From Shewanella surugensis (GTDB taxonomy: Bacteria; Pseudomonadota; Gammaproteobacteria; Enterobacterales; Shewanellaceae), in contig NZ_JAKIKS010000046.1 of the NCBI RefSeq assembly GCF_023284005.1, positions 1 to 39,428 of the forward strand: a DNA stretch of 39,428 nucleotides, in the 5' to 3' direction. The notes under the pieces were generated by a model that did not search any database, had not been told where the DNA came from, and worked only from the letters and a program-made list of their open reading frames with translations. The translations under genes were made by a program, and so were the position numbers. Of the stretch, positions 38,937 to 39,428 are shown one piece after another; positions within the stretch are counted from its first letter, which is position 1, and the number at the start of each line of letters is the position of its first letter.

Positions 38937-39012
38937 TACGGAGTAGTTCCGTAATCAACTTGAGTATATATTTTAAACAACCAAAGATCAAATCGTACGG
39001 AACAAGTACGGA
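38937..39012 (-). promoter_or_regulatory. Promoter and operator repeats of the toxin-antitoxin operon
   Basis: On the minus strand a sigma70-like promoter reads TTGATC (complement of 38986-38991), 17-base spacer, TATACT (complement of 38963-38968). It is bracketed by hexamer repeats. TACGGA (38937-38942) is inverted to TCCGTA (38948-38953) downstream. Two direct TACGGA copies lie upstream (38996-39001 and 39007-39012). Both pairs have 11-bp centre spacing, one helical turn, as expected for RHH antitoxin dimers that repress the operon. Confidence 0.7.
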
Positions 39013-39109
39013 TGTGATTTATAACTTTACCTGATTACCGACAAGTCTCAGCCATAAGCTACTAAAACTGAACTATAGTTAAAGTAAGGCTTTGAGTGGA
39101 GAAATGGTT

Positions 39110-39428
39110 ATGGCTAAAAGTAAAGTTCAACACCAGTTTGGATATAGTTTATTAGCATTGTTCAAAAACTATGGCACTGAAGAGCAATGTATCGAAGCTC
39201 TTTTTAATTGGAAATGGTCTACAGGTTTTATTTGCCCTGAATGCTCTTCACAAAGCTATTGCTCCTTAAAGTCGAGAAAAATTTACCAGTGTAATCGTTG
39301 TCACCATCAAACATCGCTGACAACAAATACAATATTTGAACATTCAAAATTGCCATTAACCATCTGGTTTTTAAGTGTTCATTTAATTACTCAATCAAAA
39401 GTCGGTATTTCAGCATTATCACTGAAAC
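39110..39428 (+). CDS. IS1595-family transposase, N-terminal part (cut by window edge)
   Basis: 106 open codons from ATG 39110 (MAKSKVQHQFGYSLLALFKNYG), with a GGAG ribosome site eight bases upstream; ATG 39104 is in frame but too close to that site. A zinc ribbon with paired cysteines (FICPECSS and YQCNRCHHQTS) is followed by TNTIFEHSKLPLTIWF, the N-terminal layout of IS1595-type transposases. The DDE domain is outside the window. The left terminal repeat should lie between about 39012 and 39095; I could not define it without the other end. Confidence 0.85.
   Translation, partial: MAKSKVQHQFGYSLLALFKNYGTEEQCIEALFNWKWSTGFICPECSSQSYCSLKSRKIYQCNRCHHQTSLTTNTIFEHSKLPLTIWFLSVHLITQSKVGISALSLK

Overview
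The window reads as chromosomal DNA from a low-to-moderate-GC marine gammaproteobacterium, most likely Shewanella or a close relative. The set hemG-trkH-yigZ-pepQ, divergent fadBA, tag, glyQ-glyS and tusA is typical of the origin-proximal part of Shewanella chromosomes. Three exact copies of the parS palindrome TGTTCCACGTGGAACA (29573, 32268, 33583) independently support a position near oriC. The species assignment is inference from gene content; no database was searched.

Left accessory region (1-10.1 kb). A cut-off IS30-type transposase lies at the edge, followed by a compact seven-gene minus-strand operon with gaps of 25 bp or less or with overlaps. In transcription order it encodes a urea-transporter/M23-peptidase fusion (10108-8015), a secreted TPR protein with a 9-bp tandem repeat (7990-7262), a 912-residue PLP decarboxylase of the Orn/Lys/Arg class (7252-4514), an ATP-grasp ligase (4488-2956), a C45-type Ntn acyltransferase/hydrolase homologue (2959-1979), an outer-membrane beta-barrel (1994-1104) and a second secreted TPR protein (1089-388). 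The operon combines amine-making, amide-bond-making, amide-processing, inner-membrane transport, wall-active and outer-membrane parts. It is the best candidate for an undescribed system here. My working model is synthesis and envelope handling of an amine-derived amide; that is inference.

Central region (10.9-28.3 kb). An AtoE-type short-chain fatty acid carrier is followed by hemG, trkH, yigZ and pepQ (minus strand) and an unrecognised secreted protein. Next come fadB-fadA (plus), a tryptophan 2,3-dioxygenase/kynureninase pair, an AraC-type regulator divergent from a fadH-type dienoyl-CoA reductase, a GNAT enzyme and a YbaK-type deacylase. Near-identical PsrA-like motifs precede fadBA and fadH, so the beta-oxidation genes may share a regulator.

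Right region (28.3-39.4 kb). A small hypothetical gene, a secreted orphan, tusA, a large exported beta-propeller/amidohydrolase, tag, a small protein with a Glu-Lys tandem repeat, and glyQ-glyS. The three parS copies fall here: one intergenic, one inside the amidohydrolase gene at its domain junction, and one at the centre of a perfect 38-bp palindrome that looks like a bidirectional terminator. A TacA/TacT-type toxin-antitoxin pair with a well-formed promoter and operator repeats follows, and an IS1595-type transposase is cut off by the right edge.
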